Shown here piece after piece: positions 40,351-48,344 of a stretch of DNA of 64,000 nucleotides. Location: the NCBI RefSeq assembly GCF_027257955.1, contig NZ_JANZNQ010000007.1, positions 1-64,000 on the forward strand, given 5' to 3'. The notes beneath the pieces are model-generated. The model ran no database searches and was not told the DNA's origin. It saw only the letters and a list, made by a program, of their open reading frames with translations. Positions within the stretch are counted from its first letter, which is position 1; every line of letters begins with the position of its first letter. The position numbers were made by a program, and so were the translations under genes. Source of the DNA: Zhongshania aquatica. Its GTDB lineage: Bacteria > Pseudomonadota > Gammaproteobacteria > Pseudomonadales > Spongiibacteraceae.

Positions 40351-42114
40351 ATGGTTCAAATGGGTGTGTCTCGCACTGTTGTGCGGGGGTTTTCTATGCA
40401 GCGTGTTATTGCCCTGTTAGCTATTACATTGGCTTTAGGTTTAATCACATTTCTATTATGGAAAACCTTGCGTAATCCCCTAGAAACGGGGCTGCATATA
40501 ATTCGTCTCGAACAGCTGGATACAGCGGCAAAGGCGGACGCGGAGCTTAATCAGCAGATTGCACGCGGACGTTTGTCCCTTGACTCCGGCCCCCAGCAGT
40601 TGGAACTGGCACGCGACCGTTTTACTGTGGCGCAGGAAGCCATCAGCAGTGGTAAAGCGAGTTTGGCGGGCTTGTCTCAAGCGATTAGTGCGGCTCTCGA
40701 TAAATACAATAGTGTGGCCTCCGCAAAACTCAGTTTACTGAATGATTACTCCGCAAAATTAGCGCGATTGGCTCAGCATTTCACTGTCTTACGGGTTGCT
40801 GGTATATCGCTTTTAAATGCCCCATCGGTGAATGATTCAGACGAGCTGCGTCAAAATATCATGTCTGTTCTCCGAGAGGCGACAGCCTACGGAATCCAGT
40901 CTGCGCCAACAAACGGCAGTTATATCGATGAGCTGGGTCGTGATCTTGTTGCCGCTGAGGCCCAGCTTGATTCTGACGCGGAGCGAGGTGCTCTTCGTCA
41001 CATATTGAATACCGTTGATGCGCTGCGCAGTGCCTCGGATCAGTTGCAGGAGCTAACTGAGCAATTTGATACCTTGCCAACGGGCGGCGCGCTATACGAT
41101 TTGCGTACCGCTTATGAAAACCACTTCCACAATTTGCAAAGTACGGCGCGTAGCTATCGGCAAACCCTCGCGGTTTATGCGGTGGCATTATTACTGGCCT
41201 TTGGTGTGATCGCTATCCGCCTTCGCTCAAGTTTTGCGGCACTAGATACACTGAACAGTGAGCTGCAAAACTCCAACGTGAATTTGGAGAAGATAGTCGA
41301 TAAGCGCACCCAAGCATTGAGTAAGGCTCTTGATGATTTAAAAATGCAGCAAGGGCAATTGATTCAGTCAGAAAAAATGGCCTCCCTCGGGCAAATGGTC
41401 GCGGGCGTTGCCCATGAAATTAATACTCCCCTTGGGTATGCCTCAAGCAATGTTGAAATTGTCCGAGAGTCGATGCAGGCGATGGACGGAGAGGTGGATG
41501 CCGAGAGTGTCGCTGAATTTGACATGTTGCTAGCCGATACTGAATACGGCTTAAAGCAGATTGCCGAGTTAGTTATGAGTCTTAAGGACTTCAGTCGGGT
41601 GGATCGATCCCAGTCGCAGCTGTTTGATTTAAACGAAGGCATTGAGACGGCGCTTAAAATTTGTAATAGCCAGCTTAAAGATGGTGTGAAAGTGACACGG
41701 ATGTTTGCAGACCTTCCTGAGATTAGCTGCGCGCCATCGCAATTAAACCAAGTCTTTCTCAATCTGATTACCAATGCTGCCCAAGCGATGGATGGCAAGG
41801 GGCAGATTTGCATACGAACTAGTATCGAAAACGATAATGTACAAGTCGCGATCAGCGATACCGGTAGCGGCATGGACGAAGAAACCCGTGCCCATATATT
41901 TGAACCGTTTTTCACCACTAAGCCAGTTGGTAAGGGAACCGGGCTAGGTTTGTCGATTGTGTTCCGAATTATTGAGGATCATGGCGGCACTATTAGAGTT
42001 GAGTCCGAAGTTGGCAAGGGAACGGAGTTCTTTATTAGCTTGCCGGTGGCAGGTGTGAATAAAAACACAGCCAGTTCATCGGAGCAGGATGTTGTCGTAC
42101 TTGGAGACGCATAA
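40351..42114 (+). CDS. Membrane sensor histidine kinase with all-helical periplasmic domain
   Basis: The 587-residue kinase has membrane helices at about 17-37 and 272-290, a helical periplasmic sensor of about 230 residues between them (resembling double all-helical ligand-binding domains), a coiled coil, a HisKA domain with H355 in MVAGVAHEINTPLG, and a HATPase domain (NQVFLNLITNAAQAMDG, DTGSGMDEE, GTGLGLSIV). It should autophosphorylate at H355. The next gene, a double receiver, starts three bases after its stop and is the obvious partner. A second ATG at residue 16 is possible. The ligand is unknown. Confidence 0.88.
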   Translation: MVQMGVSRTVVRGFSMQRVIALLAITLALGLITFLLWKTLRNPLETGLHIIRLEQLDTAAKADAELNQQIARGRLSLDSGPQQLELARDRFTVAQEAISSGKASLAGLSQAISAALDKYNSVASAKLSLLNDYSAKLARLAQHFTVLRVAGISLLNAPSVNDSDELRQNIMSVLREATAYGIQSAPTNGSYIDELGRDLVAAEAQLDSDAERGALRHILNTVDALRSASDQLQELTEQFDTLPTGGALYDLRTAYENHFHNLQSTARSYRQTLAVYAVALLLAFGVIAIRLRSSFAALDTLNSELQNSNVNLEKIVDKRTQALSKALDDLKMQQGQLIQSEKMASLGQMVAGVAHEINTPLGYASSNVEIVRESMQAMDGEVDAESVAEFDMLLADTEYGLKQIAELVMSLKDFSRVDRSQSQLFDLNEGIETALKICNSQLKDGVKVTRMFADLPEISCAPSQLNQVFLNLITNAAQAMDGKGQICIRTSIENDNVQVAISDTGSGMDEETRAHIFEPFFTTKPVGKGTGLGLSIVFRIIEDHGGTIRVESEVGKGTEFFISLPVAGVNKNTASSSEQDVVVLGDA

Positions 42115-42117
42115 AGT

Positions 42118-43077
42118 ATGAATACCACCGTAGATAATCCGGCGGAAGAGCCCCGCGCGCGAATTTTGTTTGTCGATGATGAGCCGCGGATTCTTATCGC
42201 TTTAAAGGCGTTATTTAGACGGGATTACGACGTGGTTACCGCCGCGTCAGGCGAGGCAGCGCTCGAGATCCTGCGTCAGGGTGATGTTGATGTGGTCGTT
42301 AGTGATCAGCGTATGCCAGAAATGACAGGGGTGGAGGTTTTGCGTTTGGCAAAGGATCTTCGGCCTCGCGCGATTAGAGTGTTGTTGACGGGTTATTCTG
42401 ATCTGAGTGCCATTCTCGCGGCAATCAATGACGGTGAAATCTTCCGTTTTATTAACAAGCCCTGGTCTAACGTCGATCTGCGGTCAACTATTGCGGCCGC
42501 TGTTAAAGCGTCGGCGATTGATTATGTGAAAGAAACAGTTGCTCCAGAAGAAGACTTGACGGCGCGGGTTCATGTGCCCGGCGTCGACGATGTCGGCACA
42601 TTAATACTTGATGATGATGAAAAGACCCGCACTACCTTGCAGCGGGTGCTAGGTGCTGAGCGTTCAGTTTTCACCGCCTCAAATCTCGATGAAGGTTTGG
42701 ATCTGTTGGAGCGCCACAAAATAGGGGTTATTGTTACCGAGATTGCCGTGGGGGGTGAAGTGGTTACTGATTTGTTGAGTGCCTTGCGTCAGCACCATCC
42801 AAGTTTGGTGGCAATCGTATTAACGGCGCAGTCAGATGCCGAGCAGGGCATCGATCTCATTAACCGTGGCCAAATATACCGTTTCCTCAGTAAACCGGTC
42901 AGCGAAGGCTTGCTGCGGGGCAGTGTAAATTTGGCCATGCGTCGCTTTGAAATACTGCAAAAACACCCCGCACAAACTCTGCGGATTGCAGCAGAGGCCA
43001 CAGCGCCCCCGCCACCAGAAGCAGATCGACGCGGAATGTTCCAACGCATTGGACGTTTGTTTGGTTTGACGGCATGA
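42118..43077 (+). CDS. Protein with two receiver domains, the second lacking its phosphoacceptor Asp
   Basis: The 319-residue protein consists of two CheY-like receivers and a basic tail, with no DNA-binding or enzymatic output. The first (about 14-130) has the acidic pair VDDE, phosphoacceptor D63 (VVSDQRMPEMTG) and K114 (FINKPW). The second (about 160-285) keeps the acidic DDDE, T/S and K (FLSKPV), but the acceptor position is Glu (E208 in VIVTEIAVGG), a change that can mimic phosphorylation. It lies between the histidine kinase and a TonB-like gene and probably accepts phosphate from that kinase through D63. Confidence 0.85.
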   Translation: MNTTVDNPAEEPRARILFVDDEPRILIALKALFRRDYDVVTAASGEAALEILRQGDVDVVVSDQRMPEMTGVEVLRLAKDLRPRAIRVLLTGYSDLSAILAAINDGEIFRFINKPWSNVDLRSTIAAAVKASAIDYVKETVAPEEDLTARVHVPGVDDVGTLILDDDEKTRTTLQRVLGAERSVFTASNLDEGLDLLERHKIGVIVTEIAVGGEVVTDLLSALRQHHPSLVAIVLTAQSDAEQGIDLINRGQIYRFLSKPVSEGLLRGSVNLAMRRFEILQKHPAQTLRIAAEATAPPPPEADRRGMFQRIGRLFGLTA

Positions 43078-43098
43078 GCACTGTGAGGGGGTGGCTGA

Positions 43099-43899
43099 AT
43101 GAATGATGCGGTTGGCACACTGGAGCGTAAGCAGGGGCCTGGTCAGTCTGCCGAGTCTGTTATTGCGATTGCCTTGCTATGTGTATGCGCAGCGGCGGGA
43201 CTAGCTGCTTGGTTATTGTCAGGCGATGATGCGCCAACGTTTACAGCTGAAAAAAATTCGGTCTCAAACGTAGCGTCGGTGCAGGGAGATGAAAAGCTGC
43301 AGTCAGAAGAACAGGCCGTTCTTGCTGAGTGGCAGAGCCGTTTGGAGGGGGAGTTTAGTCAGCGCGAGCAAAATTTACGTCAAGAAGCGCAAATGGCGAC
43401 AATGCAGCAGCAGTCTGAAGCCTTGGCTTTAGCGCAAGCGGCGGCGCAGGCGGCAGCGAGGGCGGCTGAGGTGGCCGAAGCCCGAGCGCAAAATGCGGAA
43501 AAAGAGCGTCAATTGGCGCTGGCGACGGTTCGTGAAAAGGTCGCGAAAGTGAATGAGCCTACTATCGATTCACAGAAGTCGGTCGCAAAACCCTCATCTG
43601 CGAAAGAGTCGGCATTAGTGGTCGTGCCAGCAAGTATAGATTGGAATAGTTGCGAGCGACCTGAGTATCCAGAGGAGTCGGTGAGATTTGGGCAGCAGGG
43701 TACAGTAACAATGTCGTTTTCTGTTGATGCCGAGGGTAAGCCCAGCGATGGCGAGATTGTTGAGAGCAGTGGTACCCGTCGGCTGGATTACCGCGCCTTG
43801 TCGGCAATATCCCGCTGCCAATTTGAGCCCGCGAATCGAAATGGTGAAGCGGTACCTTCTTTAGCGCAGGTGCGGTTTACTTGGCGACTAAAGCGGTAA
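43099..43899 (+). CDS. TonB-like energy-transducer protein
   Basis: The 266-residue protein has one N-terminal membrane helix (about 20-41), a long Ala/Gln/Glu-rich coiled-coil region (about 70-150) instead of the usual Pro-rich spacer, and a C-terminal TonB domain (about 175-266; CERPEYPEESVRFGQQGTV and LDYRALSAISRCQFEPA). A GAGGGGG site precedes the ATG. It follows the receiver gene by 21 bases and probably shares its transcript. TonB proteins pass membrane energy to outer-membrane receptors; no exbBD or receptor gene is nearby. It ends eight bases from the convergent FlhB-like gene. Confidence 0.8.
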   Translation: MNDAVGTLERKQGPGQSAESVIAIALLCVCAAAGLAAWLLSGDDAPTFTAEKNSVSNVASVQGDEKLQSEEQAVLAEWQSRLEGEFSQREQNLRQEAQMATMQQQSEALALAQAAAQAAARAAEVAEARAQNAEKERQLALATVREKVAKVNEPTIDSQKSVAKPSSAKESALVVVPASIDWNSCERPEYPEESVRFGQQGTVTMSFSVDAEGKPSDGEIVESSGTRRLDYRALSAISRCQFEPANRNGEAVPSLAQVRFTWRLKR

Positions 43900-43907
43900 C
43901 AGCATTC

Positions 43908-44180
43908 TTAATAGTTTGCTGGTATTTTATCTTTTAAGCGGTAGGCGAAGGCGATGATTTCGGCTACCGCGATATAGAGTTCCCTCGGTATTTCATTATC
44001 CAATTCAACCCGCGATAGCAATTGTATCAATTGGCTATTCTGATAGATTGGTATGTCGTGTTCGGTGGCAATTTCTAGTATTTGACGTGCAATCTCTCCC
44101 TCACCTTTGGCGCTAACAACCGGCGCATTGTGGCCGTCGTAATGCAATGACACGGCAATTTCACCTGGCTTGTTACTCAT
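43908..44180 (-). CDS. Stand-alone FlhB C-terminal-like export protein
   Basis: This 90-residue soluble protein matches the cytoplasmic C-terminal domain of FlhB/YscU (AVSLHYDGHNAPVVSAKGEG, then IPIYQNSQLIQLL and DNEIPRELYIAVAEIIAFAYRL). It lacks the FlhB membrane part and the NPTH self-cleavage site. Such FlhB-like partners are known beside fliK and influence the export switch. Its start overlaps the fliK stop by four bases. Confidence 0.88.
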   Translation of the reverse strand: MSNKPGEIAVSLHYDGHNAPVVSAKGEGEIARQILEIATEHDIPIYQNSQLIQLLSRVELDNEIPRELYIAVAEIIAFAYRLKDKIPANY

Positions 44181-45493
44181 GCTTGGGTATCCAGTAGTGA
44201 TTGAGAGTAAGAGGGTGATGAATCAACACTTATCGGTTCGCTGCGACATTCAATTTTTTGTGCGTTTATTCCCTGATCCTCTAATCGCTGTACGAGTTCA
44301 TGGCATTGTGATTTTATGAGTTCAGTGGTATTTGAGCTATCCGCGCTAAAATGAATATTTAAATCAGGTTGCTGAGAGACGCGAGCCCGAAACGGACCAA
44401 GTCCGGGTAGATCGAAGCTCAGTGTTATCGTCCAGTTATGCTGGTCTTGTTTGTCTTTTTGAGGGGTATCTGGCGCATTTTGATCATCTTCTGCATGGCT
44501 AAACTTTTGAAGATGGAGTTGCCAAACATCAATACCGTCGCTGCCACGTACTGGCAGTTCAACCATATATTGGGTTTGTTGCTTGTCGCTTTGTTGCAAG
44601 TGCAATAGCTGATGAGATTCCTGTCTTGCGATAGTGCCGCGCACGTCGCGTAGAATTTGTTGCAGTATTTCAATGTCAGAATCGGAGTTGTTTAGGCTCG
44701 CGACCTGCCTGCCTTGGGGGTGAAGTTGGCCCGGCAGTTCCTCGCTCTTTGGTTTAGCTGTGGCGCTTTGCACGTAACTTTCTACTGCGGTCTTTGTTGC
44801 CATATGTTCGCTGGGTAGTGGCGCTAGACGTGTTTGCGGTGAGTATTCTTTGGCTAGTGGCGGGTGTTTGGTATCGGCTTTCTCGATATTGGTTTCGCTC
44901 TTTGCACCGTCTAATTGCTGACTAATTTGGTGGCTTAGACGGAGCAGGGCTCGCTTTAAATCTCGGTTAGACAGGGTATCTTTTATAATTTGGCTTTCTA
45001 AGAAGAGGCCGCTCTGCATTATCGCTTGGCGAAGACCGGCTGGGTCGCTTAATTGGGCTTTGTCAGGCAGAACGCCAATGAATTCTTTACCAAGCCCAGC
45101 GAGTGATTGTTGCTGCGGCATAGTGCTTAGTTTACTGAGATTGGCTAAGAGTTGGTTTGCGCTTTGTTGTTGTGGCAGTGTTGCACGCAATTGACTGTTA
45201 ACTAAGCCAGTCTCTGCTTTTAAGATTTGTAGCTGCGGCCGTTGTTTGTGGTCTTTGCCAGTAACTTGGAGAAGTAGTTTTTCACCGTGGCGAAGTGCCG
45301 TTTGGCTTTCTGCCATCATTCGGAGATTACCGGAAGCCAGCTCATAGAGGTGCTCAGCGCGTTGGCCAACAACCACCGCTGTTAGTACTCTGTCTATTGC
45401 CAGCACGGGCGCGGGCCCAGAAGGGCGGTTGAGCGCAGCGGGTTGGGTGGCAAAGCTGGGATTAATAATAACCATACTGGATTGTGCGTCCAA
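44177..45493 (-). CDS. fliK: FliK-like flagellar hook-length control protein
   Basis: The 438-residue protein is Gln/Ser/Leu-rich and poorly structured for its first 270 residues, with a conserved C-terminal domain (LPVRGSDGIDVWQLHLQ, WTITLSFDLPGLGPFRARV, then QDLNIHFSADS-type sheet). This is the FliK architecture: a secreted ruler whose C-terminus contacts FlhB to switch export from hook to filament. No other flagellar gene is present in the window apart from the neighbouring FlhB-like piece, so the pair is detached from the main flagellar cluster. Identification by composition and C-terminal pattern is reasonable but not certain. Confidence 0.75.
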   Translation of the reverse strand: MDAQSSMVIINPSFATQPAALNRPSGPAPVLAIDRVLTAVVVGQRAEHLYELASGNLRMMAESQTALRHGEKLLLQVTGKDHKQRPQLQILKAETGLVNSQLRATLPQQQSANQLLANLSKLSTMPQQQSLAGLGKEFIGVLPDKAQLSDPAGLRQAIMQSGLFLESQIIKDTLSNRDLKRALLRLSHQISQQLDGAKSETNIEKADTKHPPLAKEYSPQTRLAPLPSEHMATKTAVESYVQSATAKPKSEELPGQLHPQGRQVASLNNSDSDIEILQQILRDVRGTIARQESHQLLHLQQSDKQQTQYMVELPVRGSDGIDVWQLHLQKFSHAEDDQNAPDTPQKDKQDQHNWTITLSFDLPGLGPFRARVSQQPDLNIHFSADSSNTTELIKSQCHELVQRLEDQGINAQKIECRSEPISVDSSPSYSQSLLDTQA

Positions 45494-45559
45494 AAACCGT
45501 GTGTGTCAGCTAGGTATATACCTTATCGACAAAGTATCTCCGTGCTTGAGTACTAATTT

Positions 45560-45583
45560 AATTATATCGTGCGCGATATAATT
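45560..45583. promoter_or_regulatory. Palindromic operator and -10 region of the gpx-ohrR operon
   Basis: AATTATATCG and CGATATAATT form a perfect 10-bp inverted repeat separated by TGCG. TATAAT (45577-45582) lies inside the right arm, so a bound regulator would block the promoter. The position, 82 bases before gpx, and the presence of an OhrR-like regulator in the operon suggest autoregulation. Confidence 0.7.
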
Positions 45584-45664
45584 GCGTGAGATAGAATATT
45601 TTGCTTTAATGGCGATAGGCGGTAAGTGATTTTGCCCAGATAAACTTCAATATTGGAGACGGAT

Positions 45665-46147
45665 ATGACAACACTATACGATTTTGAGATATCTAGCTTG
45701 CAGGGTAAGCCTTTAGATTTGTCTGCTTATAAAGACAAGGTTGTACTTGTAGTAAACACAGCGAGCAAATGCGGCTTAACACCACAATATGAAGGGTTGC
45801 AGGCGTTGTATGACAAATATCAGGATAAGGGATTGGTAATACTGGGTGCCCCGTGTAATCAATTTGCCAACCAAGAGCCCGGCGATGCCAGCGCCATCGA
45901 AGGTAGTTGCCTGATGAATTATGGCGTCAGTTTTCCGATCACTGAAAAAATTGATGTTAACGGCAAGAACGCCCATCCATTGTTTGCTTATTTGAAAAAG
46001 GCGGCACCAGGTACTTTGAGTAATGCGGTGAAGTGGAACTTTACTAAGTTCTTAGTCGGTAAAGACGGTGTTGCTATTAAGCGTTTTTCGCCTACGACAA
46101 AGCCAGAAAGCATTGTTGCAGACATTGAGGCTGCGTTAGCCGCATGA
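45665..46147 (+). CDS. Glutathione peroxidase-family (cysteine) peroxidase
   Basis: The 160-residue thioredoxin-fold enzyme has the peroxidatic Cys at 36 (NTASKCGLTPQ), Gln66 (CNQFANQEPG) and Trp124 (KWNFTKFL), the catalytic triad of the Gpx family; the catalytic residue is Cys, not Sec. These enzymes often use thioredoxin rather than glutathione to reduce lipid or organic hydroperoxides. ATG 45665 with GGAGACGG upstream is preferred to the TTG at 45653. Its stop overlaps the ATG of the OhrR-like gene (ATGA). Confidence 0.93.
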   Translation: MTTLYDFEISSLQGKPLDLSAYKDKVVLVVNTASKCGLTPQYEGLQALYDKYQDKGLVILGAPCNQFANQEPGDASAIEGSCLMNYGVSFPITEKIDVNGKNAHPLFAYLKKAAPGTLSNAVKWNFTKFLVGKDGVAIKRFSPTTKPESIVADIEAALAA

Positions 46148-46617
46148 GTGCAGAGGCTTCGGGGACGATACCGCCGCAGCTTCAATTGGATAATCAGCTG
46201 TGTTTTCCTTTGTACGCGGCGTCGCGAATGATGACCCGTTTGTACCAAGATAAATTGGCGCCATTGGGGCTAACGTACCCTCAGTATATTGTCATGATGA
46301 TTCTCTGGGAGCGTGCGCCATGTGCTGTGAAAGTGGTCAGTGAGCGCGCCATGTTAAACACCAATACGCTGACGCCGCTATTAAAGCGGTTAGAGCAACA
46401 GGGTTTGATTGCCAGACGCCGCGATACGGCTGATGAGCGGGTTGTGGTGCTTTACCTTACCGAGTTAGGAAGAAGGCTGCGGGATGATTGCGAGTGTATT
46501 CCAGAGGCCTTATTGAGTAGCTTGGCGGTTCAAGAGGGCGATTTACTGCAGCTTAAGGAAATACTGCATCGCTTATTACCCGCATTGAGTGGTCAAGTAG
46601 ACGAGGGTGTGGAGTAG
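46144..46617 (+). CDS. ohrR: OhrR-type MarR-family organic-peroxide sensor
   Basis: The 157-residue MarR protein contains the OhrR N-terminal signature LDNQLCFPLYAASRMMTRLY with the reactive Cys at residue 20 and the conserved tyrosine region YPQYIVMMILWE; the winged helix is near 60-105 (MLNTNTLTPLLKRLEQQGLI). OhrR loses DNA affinity when the Cys is oxidised by organic peroxide. Usually it controls the peroxidase ohr; here it is translationally coupled to a Gpx peroxidase and probably binds the palindrome at 45560-45583. Confidence 0.88.
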   Translation: MSAEASGTIPPQLQLDNQLCFPLYAASRMMTRLYQDKLAPLGLTYPQYIVMMILWERAPCAVKVVSERAMLNTNTLTPLLKRLEQQGLIARRRDTADERVVVLYLTELGRRLRDDCECIPEALLSSLAVQEGDLLQLKEILHRLLPALSGQVDEGVE

Positions 46618-46636
46618 AGCCTGCAATTTTTAGGGC

Positions 46637-46670
46637 AAAAAAAACGGGCTCCTAGGAGCCCGTTTTTTTC
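46637..46670. terminator. Bidirectional terminator between ohrR and pntB
   Basis: AAAAAACGGGCTCCT and AGGAGCCCGTTTTTT form a perfect palindrome with T-runs on both strands, serving the convergent ohrR (plus) and pntB (minus) genes. Confidence 0.92.
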
Positions 46671-46680
46671 TAAGCTGAGC

Positions 46681-48048
46681 TTAGTTAAACGCTTTAATAA
46701 TATTGCCTAGCATTTCTTTTGCATCACCGAACAACATCCGCGTGTTCTCTTTAAAGAATAGCGGGTTGTCGATACCAGCAAATCCAGATGCCATTGAACG
46801 TTTCATAACGAATACATTGCGTGCCATGTCGACGTTAATGACCGGCATGCCGTAAATTGGGCTGCCTTCCATTTCACGTGCGGCGGGGTTAACAACGTCG
46901 TTGGCGCCGATAACAATCGCCACGTCAAAGGTTTCCATGCGCGGGTTTATTGCGTCCATTTCAAGCAGCAGGTCATAAGATACGTCGGCTTCTGCAAGCA
47001 GAACGTTCATATGGCCAGGCATGCGGCCAGCAACAGGGTGAATAGCGTACACCACTTCGGCGCCATTCTTTTCGAGAAGCTCTTGCAACTCTTTTACCAC
47101 GTGCTGTGCCTGTGCAACTGCCATACCGTAACCGGGTACGATGACAACGCTAGCAGCCGCTTCGAGCACGTAGTAGGCGTCTTCTGCGGTCATGGCCTTG
47201 GCTTCGCCTTCGATCTTAGCAGCTGCGCCACCTGCAGACACGGCGCTGAAGCCGCTGAACAAGACATTGCTCAGCGAGCGGTTCATCGCCTTACACATGA
47301 TTTGCGTCAGGATAATACCGCTGGCACCAACCAGTGCACCGGCCACAATCAAGATGATGTTGTTGATCGCGATACCTGCCGCGCATGCCGCCAAACCTGA
47401 ATAGCTGTTCAGAAGCGAAATAACAACCGGCATATCGGCGCCGCCGATAGGAATAACCAGCATGATACCGAGCAGCAACGACAAACCAATAACTAGATAC
47501 AGGTAAAGGTGCGATTCTGGGTAAATAGTAAACATCGCTGACGACGCAATAATTGCGACAATCAAAAGGATGTTAAACACGCGCTGGCCACCAAATACCA
47601 TTGGTTTACCAGAAATGCGCTCACTGAGTTTACCCCATGCCACCATGCTGCCGGAGAAGGTCACACCACCTATCAGAATCGACAGGATAATAGTGATCAT
47701 CTCAAAGACATTGGCTTCAAAGCCATAAAGCGCGGCCCAGCCAACGAGTAAGCTGGCAACGCCACCAAAGCCGTTGAATAGGGCAACCATTTCGGGCATG
47801 CCGGTCATTTCAACACGACGGGCGATAACCGCGCCAATCAGACCACCAACCACAATACCGGCGAGAATCCATTTGTAATCAATGATGCTTTGATCGAGCA
47901 GCGTAATTACAACCGCGATAAACATACCTAGTGCAGACACTAAGTTACCTTTACGGGCGGTCGCTGGAGAGCCCAGCATTTTAAGACCAAAAATAAACAG
48001 AACGGCCGCGACCACATAGGCCAGGTTAACTAGTAATTCAATACCCAT
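46681..48048 (-). CDS. pntB: NAD(P) transhydrogenase subunit beta
   Basis: The 455-residue protein has eight or nine membrane helices in its first 270 residues and a C-terminal NADP-binding domain (VIVPGYGMAVAQAQH, HPVAGRMPGHMNVLLAEA, ANDVVNPAA). With PntAA and PntAB it forms the proton pump that reduces NADP with NADH at the inner membrane. Its start shares the last base with the pntAB stop. Genes read right to left as pntAA-pntAB-pntB, and a strong terminator follows. Confidence 0.97.
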   Translation of the reverse strand: MGIELLVNLAYVVAAVLFIFGLKMLGSPATARKGNLVSALGMFIAVVITLLDQSIIDYKWILAGIVVGGLIGAVIARRVEMTGMPEMVALFNGFGGVASLLVGWAALYGFEANVFEMITIILSILIGGVTFSGSMVAWGKLSERISGKPMVFGGQRVFNILLIVAIIASSAMFTIYPESHLYLYLVIGLSLLLGIMLVIPIGGADMPVVISLLNSYSGLAACAAGIAINNIILIVAGALVGASGIILTQIMCKAMNRSLSNVLFSGFSAVSAGGAAAKIEGEAKAMTAEDAYYVLEAAASVVIVPGYGMAVAQAQHVVKELQELLEKNGAEVVYAIHPVAGRMPGHMNVLLAEADVSYDLLLEMDAINPRMETFDVAIVIGANDVVNPAAREMEGSPIYGMPVINVDMARNVFVMKRSMASGFAGIDNPLFFKENTRMLFGDAKEMLGNIIKAFN

Positions 48049-48338
48049 TACTTAGCGCTCCCTTTTTTCTTGAACATTGCCAGCATGCGGTCGGTAACCA
48101 TATAGCCGCCGATAACATTGATGGTTGCCATTGCAACTGCAACGGTGCCAAGAATAGTGGCTAGACCAGAGTGCTCAGCACCTGCGGATGTTAATGCGCC
48201 GACGAGGGTAATACCCGATATGGCGTTAGAACCCGACATTAACGGCGTATGCAGTGTTGCGGGGACTTTATTGATCAGCTCAAAGCCTAAAAATATAGAC
48301 AGCATTAAGATGAAAGCGAGAAATACTATTTCCATCAT
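48048..48338 (-). CDS. pntAB: NAD(P) transhydrogenase subunit alpha, membrane part
   Basis: This 96-residue protein has three hydrophobic helices (about 3-20, 37-58, 62-86) and the segment VPATLHTPLMSGSNAISGI typical of the PntA membrane domain. The alpha subunit is split in two genes here, as in Pseudomonas and Rhodospirillum. It lies six bases after pntAA. Confidence 0.94.
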   Translation of the reverse strand: MMEIVFLAFILMLSIFLGFELINKVPATLHTPLMSGSNAISGITLVGALTSAGAEHSGLATILGTVAVAMATINVIGGYMVTDRMLAMFKKKGSAK

Positions 48339-48344
48339 CTTCTC

